A stretch of 64,000 nucleotides of DNA, taken from NCBI RefSeq assembly GCF_002813135.1, contig NZ_PHTY01000001.1, positions 2,621,001 to 2,685,000 on the forward strand, given 5' to 3'. Of this stretch, positions 24,528-34,582 are shown one piece after another. Source of the DNA: Ulvibacter sp. MAR_2010_11. GTDB lineage: Bacteria > Bacteroidota > Bacteroidia > Flavobacteriales > Flavobacteriaceae. Each line of letters opens with the position of its first letter. Position 1 is the first letter of the stretch. The position numbers and the translations under genes are program-made. Below the pieces are notes generated by a model. That model made no database searches. It saw only the letters and a program-made list of their open reading frames with translations, and was not told where the DNA came from.

Positions 24528-26978
24528 CTACAACTTTTTAGCATTTTTCACTTTTTCCTTAGTCAATGCCAGATTCAGCACATCGCTCATATCCTTCACA
24601 TAATGAAAGGTAAGTCCTTTTAAATATTCGGGTTTTATCTCATCGATGTCGCGTTTATTTTCTTCACACAACAGTATCTCCTTAATGCGCGCACGTTTGG
24701 CTGCCAGAATCTTTTCTTTAATACCGCCAACAGGTAACACCTTCCCGCGAAGCGTAATTTCTCCCGTCATGGCAAGACTTTTCTTTACTTTTCGTTGTGT
24801 AAATAGTGAAACTAAAGAAGTTAGCATCGTAATTCCCGCACTGGGTCCGTCTTTTGGAGTGGCGCCTTCCGGTACGTGAATGTGTACGTTGTATTTTTCA
24901 AAAACTTCCGGGTCTATACCTAAAAGAGAAGCGTTCGATTTTATATATTCCAAAGCAATCGTAGCAGACTCTTTCATTACTTTTCCTAGATTCCCGGTCA
25001 TGGTAAGCTGCCCCTTGCCCTTCGATAAAATAGATTCAATAAAAAGGATGTCTCCTCCTACTCTTGTCCACGCCAATCCGGTAACAACACCCGCCACATC
25101 GTTATTTTCGTATTTGTCACGCTCCATTTTTGGGGCTCCCAACACTTCAACAATCATTTCATTGTTGACTTTAACCGTGTAGTCTTCGTTCATTGCAATT
25201 TTCATGGCTGCATGTCGTACCATTTTTGCAATTTGCTTTTCCAACCCTCTCACACCGCTTTCTCTGGTATATCCTTCAACAATTTTTTCCAATTGCGGTT
25301 TCGCTATGGCGAGGTGTTTTTTGTTTAGTCCGTGTTCTTTTAATTGCTTCGGAAGTAAATGCTTCTTGGCTATCTCAATTTTTTCTTCTATAGTATAACC
25401 CGAAACATTAATAACCTCCATTCGATCCCTCAAAGCAGGCTGAATGGTACTCAAGCTATTAGAAGTAGCTATAAACATTACCTTAGAAAGGTCGTAGCCC
25501 AACTCCAGGAAATTGTCGTAAAACGAATGATTTTGCTCCGGATCCAAAACTTCGAGCATGGCTGAAGAAGGATCCCCTTGGCTTCCAACCGAAAGTTTAT
25601 CAATTTCGTCCAATACAAAGACCGGATTACTGGCTCCGGCTTTTTTAATACTTTGAATGATTCGTCCCGGCATCGCTCCAATATAGGTTTTTCGGTGGCC
25701 TCTTATTTCGGCCTCATCACGCAATCCACCCAATGACATCCGTACATACTTTCGTCCCAGCGCTTCTGCTATGGATTTTCCTAATGAAGTTTTACCCACG
25801 CCAGGTGGTCCGTACAGGCACAAAATGGGCGATTTCATATCGTTTCGCAGTTTTAAAACCGCCAGATACTCTATAATACGCTGTTTTACATCGTCCAGCC
25901 CGTGATGGTCTCTATCTAATATTTTCCGCGCTCTGTGTAAATCGAATTTATCTTTACTGTATTCATCCCAAGGCAGATCCAAAATTAGATCCAGATAATT
26001 TCTTTGGATACTGAATTCGGCTACTTGCGGATTCATACGCTGCAATTTGGCCAGTTCTTTATCGAAGTGTACTTTAACTTCCTTACTCCATTTCTTGGTT
26101 TTGGAGCGTGAGCGCATTTCTTCTATTTCGGCTTCGGAAGAATTACCTCCCAATTCTTCCTGAATGGTCTTCATCTGCTGATGCAAATAGTACTCGCGTT
26201 GCTGCTGACTTATATCACTTTCGACCTTCGATTGAATATCCTGTCGTAGCGAAAGCTTCTGAATTTCAATATTCATATAGCGCAATGTTTCCAGCGCACG
26301 GTCTTTCAAGTCGTTTATTTCCAATAATTTTTGCTTCTCTTCCACCGAAATATTCAGGTTGGAAGAAACAAAGTTTATAAGGAAGGAATTGCTTTCAATA
26401 TTTTTTATGGCAAAGGCAGCTTCGGAAGGAATATTAGGGCTGTCTTTAATAATTTCGAGTGCCATCTCCTTGATAGATTCGATAATGGCATTGAACTCTT
26501 CATTTTCCTTGGCCGGACGTGCTTCAGCTACTTCTCTGATGGTAGCGGTCATATACGGTGAAGTTGTAATTACTTCAGAAACCTCAAAGCGCTTTTTTCC
26601 TTGTATGATAACAGTGGTATTTCCGTCAGGCATTTTCAGGACACGCAAAATCTTTGCGACTGTACCAATGGTATTGATATCGGCTAATCCGGGTTCTTCC
26701 TTAGCTTCCTCTTTTTGTGAAACGACACCAATCACCTTAGTTCCGTTATTGGTTTCGTTAATTAATTTGATGGATTTATCACGACCTGCAGTGATGGGAA
26801 TTACAACTCCCGGAAATAAAACAGTATTGCGAAGTGGAAGTATGGGTAGAATTTCAGGTAGTTCCTCATTGTGCATGGCTTCTTCATCTTCGGGCGTCAT
26901 CAACGGAATTAATTCTGCGTCTTCCTTTAGTTCTTGAAATGACAAACTGTCTATCGTTGTTAATTTTGTTTTGGACAT
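24528..26978 (-). CDS. lon: ATP-dependent endopeptidase La (Lon)
   Basis: An 816-residue protease that unfolds and degrades damaged and regulatory proteins. The LON substrate-binding domain covers about 40-245 ([19 protein letters not shown] at its start), a coiled region 250-370, the AAA+ domain has Walker [10 protein letters not shown] and Walker B FVLDEIDK, and the protease domain contains the Ser-Lys dyad with [11 protein letters not shown] and the later GGIKEK lysine. Full length. It is transcribed alone on the minus strand, divergent from an ECF sigma gene. No heat-shock-type regulatory site is apparent. Confidence 0.96.
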   Translation of the reverse strand: MSKTKLTTIDSLSFQELKEDAELIPLMTPEDEEAMHNEELPEILPILPLRNTVLFPGVVIPITAGRDKSIKLINETNNGTKVIGVVSQKEEAKEEPGLADINTIGTVAKILRVLKMPDGNTTVIIQGKKRFEVSEVITTSPYMTATIREVAEARPAKENEEFNAIIESIKEMALEIIKDSPNIPSEAAFAIKNIESNSFLINFVSSNLNISVEEKQKLLEINDLKDRALETLRYMNIEIQKLSLRQDIQSKVESDISQQQREYYLHQQMKTIQEELGGNSSEAEIEEMRSRSKTKKWSKEVKVHFDKELAKLQRMNPQVAEFSIQRNYLDLILDLPWDEYSKDKFDLHRARKILDRDHHGLDDVKQRIIEYLAVLKLRNDMKSPILCLYGPPGVGKTSLGKSIAEALGRKYVRMSLGGLRDEAEIRGHRKTYIGAMPGRIIQSIKKAGASNPVFVLDEIDKLSVGSQGDPSSAMLEVLDPEQNHSFYDNFLELGYDLSKVMFIATSNSLSTIQPALRDRMEVINVSGYTIEEKIEIAKKHLLPKQLKEHGLNKKHLAIAKPQLEKIVEGYTRESGVRGLEKQIAKMVRHAAMKIAMNEDYTVKVNNEMIVEVLGAPKMERDKYENNDVAGVVTGLAWTRVGGDILFIESILSKGKGQLTMTGNLGKVMKESATIALEYIKSNASLLGIDPEVFEKYNVHIHVPEGATPKDGPSAGITMLTSLVSLFTQRKVKKSLAMTGEITLRGKVLPVGGIKEKILAAKRARIKEILLCEENKRDIDEIKPEYLKGLTFHYVKDMSDVLNLALTKEKVKNAKKL

Positions 26979-27186
26979 ATAATCGATTACGACATTGTGT
27001 CACTAAAATAGCGCTTACAATGCTGTTAGTATATTAATTTTATTATAAATTTTTAAAAACACTACTGAAAATCAACTGCTTCAGCAACATCTTCAACAGT
27101 ATAAGTCAAGAGTTATGCCAATCGCTTAAAAAATTTCTACAGCAAGTGTAACAATTGGTATCTTAGTTCATCTTTAGACTAAACAA

Positions 27187-27756
27187 TTGTATTTTTTGTC
27201 ACTAACCGACCAACATATTAATACGTTACTCGCTCTTTGTCAGAAAGGAAATCAGTTGGCACAGCTGGAAGTCTACAATCGTTATCAACATGCCATGTAT
27301 AATACATCGCTTCGTATTGTAAAAAATACGGCCGAAGCAGAAGATGTAATGCAAGAATCGTTTATAACGGCGTTTGAAAAATTGCACACCTTTAAAGGTG
27401 AGGCTTCGTTTGGATCCTGGTTGAAAAGAATTGTAGTGAACAACAGTATTTCACAATACCGAAAGTCGCTGCGTTTTCAGGAAATAAATGATAGCAATCT
27501 TCCTGATGTTGAAGAAGACAGCTTTGGAATTGCTGCATTTGAAGAGGATGAAGTCCCGTTAAAAGCGCGGCAGGTGATGGCAGGAATGAAGGAGTTACAT
27601 GACAGTTATCAGGAGGTTTTGACCCTTCATTTTATTGAAGGATTCGATTACGAGGAAATCTGTGAAATTTTACAAATAAGTTATGCCAATTGCAGAACGC
27701 TTATTTCGAGAGCAAAAGAAAGTTTACGAAAAAAATTAATTATACATTATGAATAA
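27187..27756 (+). CDS. ECF-type RNA polymerase sigma factor
   Basis: A 189-residue sigma-70 family protein with region 2 (YNTSLRIVKNTAEAEDVMQESFITAFEKL, about 36-65) and region 4 helix-turn-helix (LHFIEGFDYEEICEILQISYANCRTLISRAKESLRKKL, near the end), and no region 1 or 3. No ATG fits; the start must be TTG at 27187 or at 27196. It overlaps the next gene by 8 bases. The following genes encode an anti-sigma-like membrane protein and two exported proteins, so the operon probably responds to an envelope signal. Confidence 0.88.
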   Translation: MYFLSLTDQHINTLLALCQKGNQLAQLEVYNRYQHAMYNTSLRIVKNTAEAEDVMQESFITAFEKLHTFKGEASFGSWLKRIVVNNSISQYRKSLRFQEINDSNLPDVEEDSFGIAAFEEDEVPLKARQVMAGMKELHDSYQEVLTLHFIEGFDYEEICEILQISYANCRTLISRAKESLRKKLIIHYE

Positions 27757-28294
27757 AGATTACGTACATAATCTGTTTAAAAGTTTGGAAGGCAACTTCG
27801 ATGACCATGAAACTCCGGAAGGACACCAAAAACGGTTTCTGGAAAGGTTGAATGCGCAAGCGCAGAAACCTGAAAAAACCAAAGGATGGTGGAAACCTCT
27901 TTCCATAGCAGCTTCGATAGTGGTACTGTTTGGTTTAGGATTTACTTTTCTGAATCAACCCGCACCAATAGGCGATTTGGCGAGTGTTTCTCCCGAAATG
28001 GCAGAAACCCAAACTTTTTTCACAACAACCATCAATAAGGAATTAGCCACCTTAAAAAGTCAAACCACACCCGAAACCAAGGCCTTGGTAGACGATGCAA
28101 TGCGACAAATGGAAGTACTTGAACAGGAATATGAAAAACTCAAGATGGATCTCTTGAAAAGTGGTAACAACAAACGTGTAATTTATGCGATGATTACCAA
28201 TTTCCAGAACCGTATCGAGTTACTCGAACAAGTACTTGTAACAATAGAAGAAGTTAAAAATCTAAATAACACTAAAGATGAAATCACAATTTAA
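27749..28294 (+). CDS. Putative anti-sigma factor, single-span membrane protein
   Basis: A 181-residue protein with a soluble N-terminal part (1-45), one membrane helix (about 51-66, IAASIVVLFGLGFTFL) and an outer part that is helical and charged, ending in a likely coiled coil (MEVLEQEYEKLKMDLLK). This topology, and its 8-base overlap with the ECF sigma gene, fit an anti-sigma factor, though no zinc-finger (HxxxCxxC) motif is present. Its 3' end overlaps the next gene by 17 bases. Function is inferred from position. Confidence 0.7.
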   Translation: MNKDYVHNLFKSLEGNFDDHETPEGHQKRFLERLNAQAQKPEKTKGWWKPLSIAASIVVLFGLGFTFLNQPAPIGDLASVSPEMAETQTFFTTTINKELATLKSQTTPETKALVDDAMRQMEVLEQEYEKLKMDLLKSGNNKRVIYAMITNFQNRIELLEQVLVTIEEVKNLNNTKDEITI

Positions 28295-29366
28295 AAAAGC
28301 AGTATTCCTGTTACTTATCCCGGCAATTGTATTTGCCAATCCCGATAAGTTTAAGGGGAAATACACCAAGGAAAAAACACTTAAAAAAGAATACAGTGTA
28401 AATGCCAACGCAGGTCTTAAAGTAGACAATTCGTACGGTAACATTTACATTACTACCTGGAACGAAAACCGAACCGTAATAGAAGTCCATATTACTACGA
28501 ACGGAGATGATGAAAAAGAAGTGCAGGAGCGTTTGGATCAAATTACTGTAGATTTTACAGGCAATGCCTCTCTGGTTACAGCAAAAACAAGATTTGGAGA
28601 CAATAATAACAATTCCTGGAGCTGGTGGGGGAAGAAACACAAAAGTATCTCCATTGAAGTAAATTACACCATTAAAATCCCGGCAATGAACTCGGTCGAC
28701 CTTAATAACGACTACGGATCCATTAATTTGAACCGACTGGAAGGCAATGCAAAAATAAATTGCGATTACGGACAGTTAATAATTGGGGAACTTCTCGCAG
28801 ACAATAACTATTTGAACTTCGATTATACCAGTAATAGCACTATTGCATATATGAAAAGTGGAAAGATAGATGCAGATTACTCCGGTTTCGTTTTGGATAA
28901 GGTGGGTCGTTTAGAGCTAAATGCAGATTATACCAATTCGGAAATTGGAGAAGCAACCGAGGTAAATTACAACAACGATTACGGAAAAGTTACCATTAAC
29001 AAGGCCGGGAATATTACAGGGCGCGGCGACTATGTGAGCAATCGTATTGGAACAGTAACCGGAACTCTAAATTTAAACACCGATTATGGTTCTATTACTG
29101 TCGACAGGCTTACGGGTTCTGCAAAGGATGTAACTATTAATGCAGATTACACAGGAATTAAATTGGGCTTTGCAAGCAATTATAACTTTAATTTTACCGT
29201 AAATTTAACCTATTGCAGTTTGAAGGGTGTAGAAGAAATATCAGTCACTAATACTTCAAAAGAAAGCAGCCATAAAATGTATTCCGGTTATCATGGAAGT
29301 AAGAATTCAGGAAACACAGTAAATATCAGGTCGGATTACGGTGGAGTGACATTTATCAAAAACTAA
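28278..29366 (+). CDS. Exported DUF4097-like beta-repeat protein
   Basis: A 362-residue protein with a signal peptide (cleaved about residue 20, after VFA). The mature part is built of repeated strands with recurring D-Y-G/T turns (NDYGSI, CDYGQL, NADYTN, NNDYGKV, NTDYGSI, RSDYGGV), typical of the DUF4097/GIN-like right-handed beta-solenoid families of surface or periplasmic proteins. It overlaps the anti-sigma gene and is followed 19 bases later by a GIN-domain protein. Role unknown; the operon position suggests it is an output or a sensor of the sigma system. Confidence 0.7.
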   Translation: MKSQFKKAVFLLLIPAIVFANPDKFKGKYTKEKTLKKEYSVNANAGLKVDNSYGNIYITTWNENRTVIEVHITTNGDDEKEVQERLDQITVDFTGNASLVTAKTRFGDNNNNSWSWWGKKHKSISIEVNYTIKIPAMNSVDLNNDYGSINLNRLEGNAKINCDYGQLIIGELLADNNYLNFDYTSNSTIAYMKSGKIDADYSGFVLDKVGRLELNADYTNSEIGEATEVNYNNDYGKVTINKAGNITGRGDYVSNRIGTVTGTLNLNTDYGSITVDRLTGSAKDVTINADYTGIKLGFASNYNFNFTVNLTYCSLKGVEEISVTNTSKESSHKMYSGYHGSKNSGNTVNIRSDYGGVTFIKN

Positions 29367-29385
29367 CGCATTTAAACCAAACAAT

Positions 29386-30120
29386 ATGAATACACTAGTA
29401 CACTATGCGCTGACACTTACCATCTTCTTTTTAGGACTTTCGGAAGTAAACGCCCAATGGAAACACGAGAAAGTAGTTGGTAACGGAAATGTGACAACAA
29501 AAACCGTGAACACATCAGACTATACCGAAATAAAGGCAGTAGGTTCTATGGATGTTCACTTGCACAAGGGTACCGAAGGAACAATTACTGTTACTACGGA
29601 CGAAAACCTTCAGGAGTATATTATCGTTGAAGTACAAGATGGGAACACCTTGGTAATTAAAACGAAGAACAATACTTCCCTTACGACCAAAAACGGAATT
29701 CATGTTACCGTACCATTTCAGGATATTAAAGGCGTATCTCTGGTAGGGTCGGGTGATATTGATTCAAAAAATACCATCCAAAGTGATGCATTTGAAGTAT
29801 CTGTAACAGGTTCTGGAGATCTAGTTTTAGACATTGACGCCAATGAATTAGACGCAAAGGTGACCGGATCGGGTGATATGAAGCTTTCCGGGAAGGCTCA
29901 AACTTTAGAGCTAAAACTATCCGGTAGTGGTAATTTTATGGGTGGAAGCATGATCTCCCAAAATGTACAAGTCTATGTTTCCGGCTCAGGTGATGCTGAA
30001 GTTATGGCCAAAAGTAATATAAAAGCACGTGTAAACGGTTCGGGGGATATTCGATACAGTGGTAGCCCCGAAAAAAGTGATACCAAAGTAATGGGCTCCG
30101 GTTCCATTAGATCGATGTAA
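29386..30120 (+). CDS. Head GIN domain-containing (DUF2807) exported protein
   Basis: A 244-residue protein with a signal peptide (cleavage near VNA-QW, about residue 23). It carries the DUF2807 beta-solenoid with the hallmark repeated VxGSGD motif (LVGSGDIDS, VTGSGDLVL, VTGSGDMKL, LSGSGNFMG, VSGSGDAEV, VNGSGDIRY, VMGSGSIRS), at about 20-residue spacing. Such proteins are annotated as putative auto-transporter adhesins in Bacteroidota, a name that rests on weak evidence. Last gene of the sigma operon; a strong terminator follows. Confidence 0.82.
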   Translation: MNTLVHYALTLTIFFLGLSEVNAQWKHEKVVGNGNVTTKTVNTSDYTEIKAVGSMDVHLHKGTEGTITVTTDENLQEYIIVEVQDGNTLVIKTKNNTSLTTKNGIHVTVPFQDIKGVSLVGSGDIDSKNTIQSDAFEVSVTGSGDLVLDIDANELDAKVTGSGDMKLSGKAQTLELKLSGSGNFMGGSMISQNVQVYVSGSGDAEVMAKSNIKARVNGSGDIRYSGSPEKSDTKVMGSGSIRSM

Positions 30121-30140
30121 ATTTCAAAAACATAGTGAAA

Positions 30141-30176
30141 TAAAAAAACCGCCCGAAAAATCGGGCGGTTTTTTTA
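30141..30176. terminator. Bidirectional terminator
   Basis: CCGCCCGA (30149-30156) pairs with TCGGGCGG (30161-30168), with an A-run before and a T-run after, so it can stop the sigma operon on the plus strand and the lipoprotein gene on the minus strand. Confidence 0.9.
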
Positions 30177-30195
30177 TGAATTAGCTGTTTGTACT

Positions 30196-31593
30196 TTATA
30201 AATCAATTTGAATGGTAAAGGTTCCGTTAGCAATTTGATAGATCGTAGGATCCTGTCCTGTCATATCAATTGCCGTAAATTCGAAGGTTCCTTCTATTAT
30301 TCCGTTAAAAGTGTCGTAACTTATTATTGTAAGAATACCGCTATCCGATTTGAAATTATGAGGATCTGCGGTGTTTGGAATGAACAAGGCAATTTTCTCA
30401 TCACCTACAACAAGATCGCTAGTTATTGCATAACTTCCAACCTCAATAGTTTCAGGGAAAGTTAGGCGTAAAAATTGCATGTTTGCAGTGTCTTCAGTAG
30501 TCACCCACACAGTAGGTATTCCTCCTACTGGCGTCTGAGTCAATTCGATTGTGGCGGCGGTATATGTAACTCCATCTACTTCGGCCTCCAAAATATCGGA
30601 TATTTCGGTTGTGTTTTCAATATAGTCTATTGCAAAACTCCCCTGAGTAATTTGGACAATTGTAGGGTCATTTCCTAAAGGATCGGTCGCTGTAAAATTA
30701 AATTGAGCGCGAACTTTTCCGGTTGTAGTTCCAAATTCTAAAAATTCAATAACCCCGGGGCTTGAACTTAAATCTTCACCTCCGGTACCTGCATTGTACA
30801 TGGCAATTAAATCGGTACCGTTAGAAATGGATTGCATATCGAAGGGTCCTCCATAGCCTTGACCTTCGGGGAAATCAATACGAATATAAGCTCCGGCTGC
30901 ATTTGTCGCAACTAGTTTGAGCATTGGAATTCCTGCGACTGTCGATTGGGTAACTTCTATGGTCTGTGCAATAAAATCAACTCCATCCACCTTCGCGAAA
31001 AAGGCATCATCCACATTGCCACCGCCATTATCCTCTATTGTATATTCAATAGTATTAAAGGCTCCGTTACTTATTTCTATGGTTTCAATAACCGGGTTTC
31101 CACTACCGTCTAATACAGGGTTTCCTTCACCATCTAACGCAAAACGACCTCCCACAAAATTAAAGGTTCCCGTAACTGTCAAGGCTTCGGTGTCCATTTC
31201 AGAAATAGTTAATTGTCCATGGCCACTTAGAGCCGCATACGAAATATAAGGGTTGCTCTGAGACTCGGAATTAAAATACATTCCAAATGTTTGTGTACCA
31301 ACTCCGGCTACCAAATTAAACATCCCTTCTCCGGCCTGTGCCACAGAGAGCGTTATGTTTTCTCCGTTTTCACTTTTAAGTCCTGTAATTACCAAAACAC
31401 CTCCGGAAAGAACTCCGCTGGCTGTTTCGGCTAAAAAATCCTGCCCATTTACTTTGGCGATAAATTCTCCCTCTCCTGCAGTATTGGTTTCATCTTGTTG
31501 AAAATCTCCCTCTAAGGGCTCGTTATCACAAGAAATAAACTGAAATGTAAGGAAGGCAACCAACACCCAGTTTAATAGTTGAAATTTTTTCAT
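30196..31593 (-). CDS. Lipoprotein with three DUF6252-like repeats
   Basis: A 465-residue protein starting at the ATG at 31593 (an upstream TTG at 31626 gives a poorer signal). The lipoprotein signal ends FISC (Cys22). Three homologous domains begin AKVNGQDFLAE, AKVDGVDFIAQ and AEVDGVTYTAA, each followed by a strand with GIP or GGV and later a G(T)FxF pattern; they match the DUF6252 type of small extracytoplasmic beta domain. Likely faces the periplasm or the cell surface. Function unknown. Domains two and three are most alike, suggesting a recent internal duplication. Confidence 0.75.
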   Translation of the reverse strand: MKKFQLLNWVLVAFLTFQFISCDNEPLEGDFQQDETNTAGEGEFIAKVNGQDFLAETASGVLSGGVLVITGLKSENGENITLSVAQAGEGMFNLVAGVGTQTFGMYFNSESQSNPYISYAALSGHGQLTISEMDTEALTVTGTFNFVGGRFALDGEGNPVLDGSGNPVIETIEISNGAFNTIEYTIEDNGGGNVDDAFFAKVDGVDFIAQTIEVTQSTVAGIPMLKLVATNAAGAYIRIDFPEGQGYGGPFDMQSISNGTDLIAMYNAGTGGEDLSSSPGVIEFLEFGTTTGKVRAQFNFTATDPLGNDPTIVQITQGSFAIDYIENTTEISDILEAEVDGVTYTAATIELTQTPVGGIPTVWVTTEDTANMQFLRLTFPETIEVGSYAITSDLVVGDEKIALFIPNTADPHNFKSDSGILTIISYDTFNGIIEGTFEFTAIDMTGQDPTIYQIANGTFTIQIDL

Positions 31594-31643
31594 AAGTAAG
31601 TAAGTTTTCTTTGGTAATAACCGCAAACATAAGTAAAAATTGT

Positions 31644-32963
31644 CTATTTGCTATTTTTTCTTGGTACTCTAAAAAGTAAAATAACGCCTGTAATAAAAAA
31701 TACTACCAAAAACAATATTGAATTTCGCATACTTCCCGTTACCTGATCAATGACTCCGTAAATTACCATTCCAATAACGATTCCAATTTTTTCGGCAACA
31801 TCATAAAAACTAAAATAAGAGGTAGTATCGGTTGTTTCGGGCAAAAATTTCGAGTAGGTCGAACGGGATAAAGCTTGTATTCCACCCATAACCAATCCCA
31901 CTACTCCGGCGGTCATATAAAATTGATTTGGAGTTTCTATAAAATAGGCTACCACACATATTAAAACCCAGATCCCATTTATTACAATTAAGGTTGGGAT
32001 ATTTCCGAATTTTTCTGAAGACCGCGACGTAAGAGTCGCGCCAATGACAGCAACCAGTTGAATTATCAAGATACTCGAAATTAAGCCTATTGTTTTTTCG
32101 TCCGCACCTCCCCAATCAATTTCCTGCTCCCCAAAATAGGTTGCGACCAACATTACAGTCTGCACCGCCATACTGTATACAAAGAAAGCCGCGAGGTATC
32201 GTTTTAATTTTAAATTTCCCGATAGCGATTGATAGACCCCTTTTAGTTCCTTAAAACCATTAAAAATCACTTTACGTGTTACCTTGTGACCTGTTGAAAC
32301 TCCTTTCGGCAAATGATAAAACGAATACTGACTAAAACCGATCCACCACACGCCAACAGAGACAAACGAAATACGCATCGCTTTCATACTGGCTTCTCCC
32401 CCTTCTCCCAGTCCGAAGAGATTAGGCTTCATCACCATCAATAAATTGAAAATAAGTAATAGCACACTTCCTATGTATCCTAAAGAATATCCTCTGGCGC
32501 TTATTCTATCCTGCTGTTCTGTAAAGGCGACATCGGGGAGGTACGAATTGTAAAAGACCAAACTTCCCCAAAATCCAACCAGTCCCAGAAAATAAAATAA
32601 CAGGCTGGTATGAATCGCTTCAAGATCGAAAAAATACAAGCCAATACAGGATAAGGCCCCCAAATAACAGAAAAACTTCATAAAAACCTTCTTGTTGCCT
32701 ACATAATCGGCAATTCCGGAAAGCAAGGGAGACATGATAGAAACAAGTAGAAAAGCGGCCGCGGTTGTGTAGCTAATTAAAGGGGTACTTCTAATAATAC
32801 CGCCAAAAACCACTACGGAATCCACATTTGCACTGTTGAAAAGCGCCTGATAATAAATTGGAAATACCGCTGAAGCAATTACAAGGCTATAAACCGAATT
32901 GGCCCAATCATAAAAGGCCCAGGCATTTAATAATTTTTTACTTCCCTTTTCGAGATTCCCCAT
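31644..32963 (-). CDS. MFS transporter, Atg22/UMF1-like
   Basis: A 439-residue transporter with about 12 membrane helices. The N-terminal AWAFYDWANSVYSLVI (residues 15-30) is the hallmark of the UMF1/Atg22-like branch of the major facilitator superfamily, and GGIQALSRSTYSKFLPE near 356-372 is the second characteristic loop. The fungal homologue exports amino acids from the vacuole; substrates of bacterial members are not established. Separate gene with a terminator of the upstream protease just before it. Confidence 0.85.
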   Translation of the reverse strand: MGNLEKGSKKLLNAWAFYDWANSVYSLVIASAVFPIYYQALFNSANVDSVVVFGGIIRSTPLISYTTAAAFLLVSIMSPLLSGIADYVGNKKVFMKFFCYLGALSCIGLYFFDLEAIHTSLLFYFLGLVGFWGSLVFYNSYLPDVAFTEQQDRISARGYSLGYIGSVLLLIFNLLMVMKPNLFGLGEGGEASMKAMRISFVSVGVWWIGFSQYSFYHLPKGVSTGHKVTRKVIFNGFKELKGVYQSLSGNLKLKRYLAAFFVYSMAVQTVMLVATYFGEQEIDWGGADEKTIGLISSILIIQLVAVIGATLTSRSSEKFGNIPTLIVINGIWVLICVVAYFIETPNQFYMTAGVVGLVMGGIQALSRSTYSKFLPETTDTTSYFSFYDVAEKIGIVIGMVIYGVIDQVTGSMRNSILFLVVFFITGVILLFRVPRKNSK

Positions 32964-32979
32964 AAAAATTCTTTTTACA

Positions 32980-33010
32980 AAAATAAAAGCTGCCCCTAAA
33001 GGCAGCTTCT
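32980..33010 (-). terminator. Terminator of the M48 protease gene
   Basis: On the minus strand AAGCTGCC (33008-33001) pairs with GGCAGCTT (32994-32987), followed by TTATTTTT. It separates the protease from the Atg22-like gene. Confidence 0.82.
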
Positions 33011-33040
33011 AAAGTAATAAATAAATCTATGCTATGAGGG

Positions 33041-33865
33041 TTACTTTTTAAAAGTAGTAACACCAAATTTTCTGGCTTCCGCCTTTGCCTGTGGTGCCCA
33101 CGCGGTAATATTATTAATTCGGGTATCGCTGGAAGGGTGTGTACTTAAAAACTCTGGGGGTGCATTTCCTCCTGCATTGGCCTTCATACGCTGCCAGAGT
33201 TCGGCGGCAACAATTGGATCGTATCCGGCAATTGCCATTAAAGTTAATCCAATCTGGTCGGCTTCACTTTCATGATTTCTACTAAAAGGCAGCATAACTC
33301 CTACAGTGGTTCCTATCCCGTATGCCTGATTGAAAATTTGCTGATTTTTAGGATCTTTACTTAGGGCTATATTTCCGGCCACTGCTCCCAATGATTGTAA
33401 TTGTCCTGCACTCATACGTTGTTGTCCGTGATTAGCAAGTGCATGCGCTACCTCATGGCCCATAATAGCAGCAATGCCGGCTTCATTTTTTGCAATAGGC
33501 AAAATTCCGGTGTAAAAAACTATTTTACCTCCGGGCATACACCAGGCGTTAACGGCAGGATCCTCCACCAAGTTATATTCCCATTGATAATTTTCTAAAT
33601 ATCCGGCGTATCCGTTAGCAGTCAACCATCGCTCTGAAGCCGCCGCGATTTTTTGTCCCACAGTGGTGATGCGCTGGGCGTCTGCTGTCCCCTTCACAAC
33701 CTTATGCTCTGTTAGAAATGATTGGTACTCCTGGAAAGCCATTGGAAAGATCTGCGAATTAGGCACCAGTGCCAGTGTCTGTTTTCCGGTAAACGGATTG
33801 GTTGTTGTGCAAGCCACGGCAAAGACAACAACAGCAAGTATGGAAAGTGTTTTTTTAAGTTTCAT
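33041..33865 (-). CDS. M48-family lipoprotein metallopeptidase
   Basis: A 274-residue zinc peptidase with a lipoprotein signal (VAC, Cys19). The catalytic HEVAH is at about residues 141-145 in IMGHEVAHALANHG, with the third ligand glutamate in ESEADQIGLTLM. The motif WCMPGGKIVFYTG precedes it. It resembles BepA/LoiP-type periplasmic proteases that monitor outer-membrane protein assembly. Probably anchored on the periplasmic face of a membrane. Standalone, with its own terminator. Confidence 0.9.
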   Translation of the reverse strand: MKLKKTLSILAVVVFAVACTTTNPFTGKQTLALVPNSQIFPMAFQEYQSFLTEHKVVKGTADAQRITTVGQKIAAASERWLTANGYAGYLENYQWEYNLVEDPAVNAWCMPGGKIVFYTGILPIAKNEAGIAAIMGHEVAHALANHGQQRMSAGQLQSLGAVAGNIALSKDPKNQQIFNQAYGIGTTVGVMLPFSRNHESEADQIGLTLMAIAGYDPIVAAELWQRMKANAGGNAPPEFLSTHPSSDTRINNITAWAPQAKAEARKFGVTTFKK

Positions 33866-34077
33866 ATCAACTTTTTTTATTTATTTGTTTAAAAATAAGG
33901 ATATAAAAATTGAATAGTTATAAAAAAAATATAAAACAGTGGTGATCCTTTCAATTTTCGTTTAAGAGAGAAAATTATAGCCAAAATTTTATCGCAATTT
34001 TAAGAACATCTCATACGATTGATAGTATTTTTATAGAATGGAACAACTTTTGTACCATTCAAAAAAAATATACTCTT

Positions 34078-34581
34078 ATGAAACATTTAATTTTATCACT
34101 CTTGTTTACTTCTACTCTTTTACTCACATCCTGCGAAGGGGATCAGGGCCCTCCCGGAGACCCCGGAATTAATATTTTGGGACAGGTATTTGAGGTTACT
34201 GTAGATTTTACCGCTTCCAACAATTACGAACAGCTTATTGTCTTTCCCTCCAATGTAGAGGTATATGAAAGCGACGTGGTATTGGTATACCTTCTGGAAG
34301 GAGTTACATCCGGTGGAATTGATATTTGGAGTCAGTTACCACAGACATTTTTTGTGCCTCAGGGGACTCTGATTTATAATTTCGATTATACGTTTTTAGA
34401 CGTCCGATTGTATTTGTACGGAGATTTTTCAGATTTTTCTACGTTAGGTACACAATACACAAACGACCAAACGTTTCGAGTTGCAATAGTTCCTTCTGAA
34501 TTTGCCAATGCAAATTTGACCATGGATGAATTATTACAAAATTTACAAATTGAAACATCACAAATTCCTAAAATCGATTAA
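34078..34581 (+). CDS. Small lipoprotein with a short collagen-like motif
   Basis: A 167-residue protein with a lipoprotein signal (LLTSC, Cys19) followed at once by EGDQGPPGDPGINILG, a short Gly-Xaa-Yaa run, and a beta-rich domain with many aromatic residues. Such proteins are common and uncharacterised in Flavobacteriia. It ends 1 base before the start of the first msrB gene, so it may be co-transcribed with the two methionine sulfoxide reductases. The 211-base region before it shows no gene. Confidence 0.7.
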   Translation: MKHLILSLLFTSTLLLTSCEGDQGPPGDPGINILGQVFEVTVDFTASNNYEQLIVFPSNVEVYESDVVLVYLLEGVTSGGIDIWSQLPQTFFVPQGTLIYNFDYTFLDVRLYLYGDFSDFSTLGTQYTNDQTFRVAIVPSEFANANLTMDELLQNLQIETSQIPKID

Positions 34582-34582
34582 T

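Noticed and set aside
26359..26937. A 192-codon plus-strand frame opposite lon
   Set aside because: It mirrors the N-terminal coding sequence of lon and has a composition typical of an antisense shadow.
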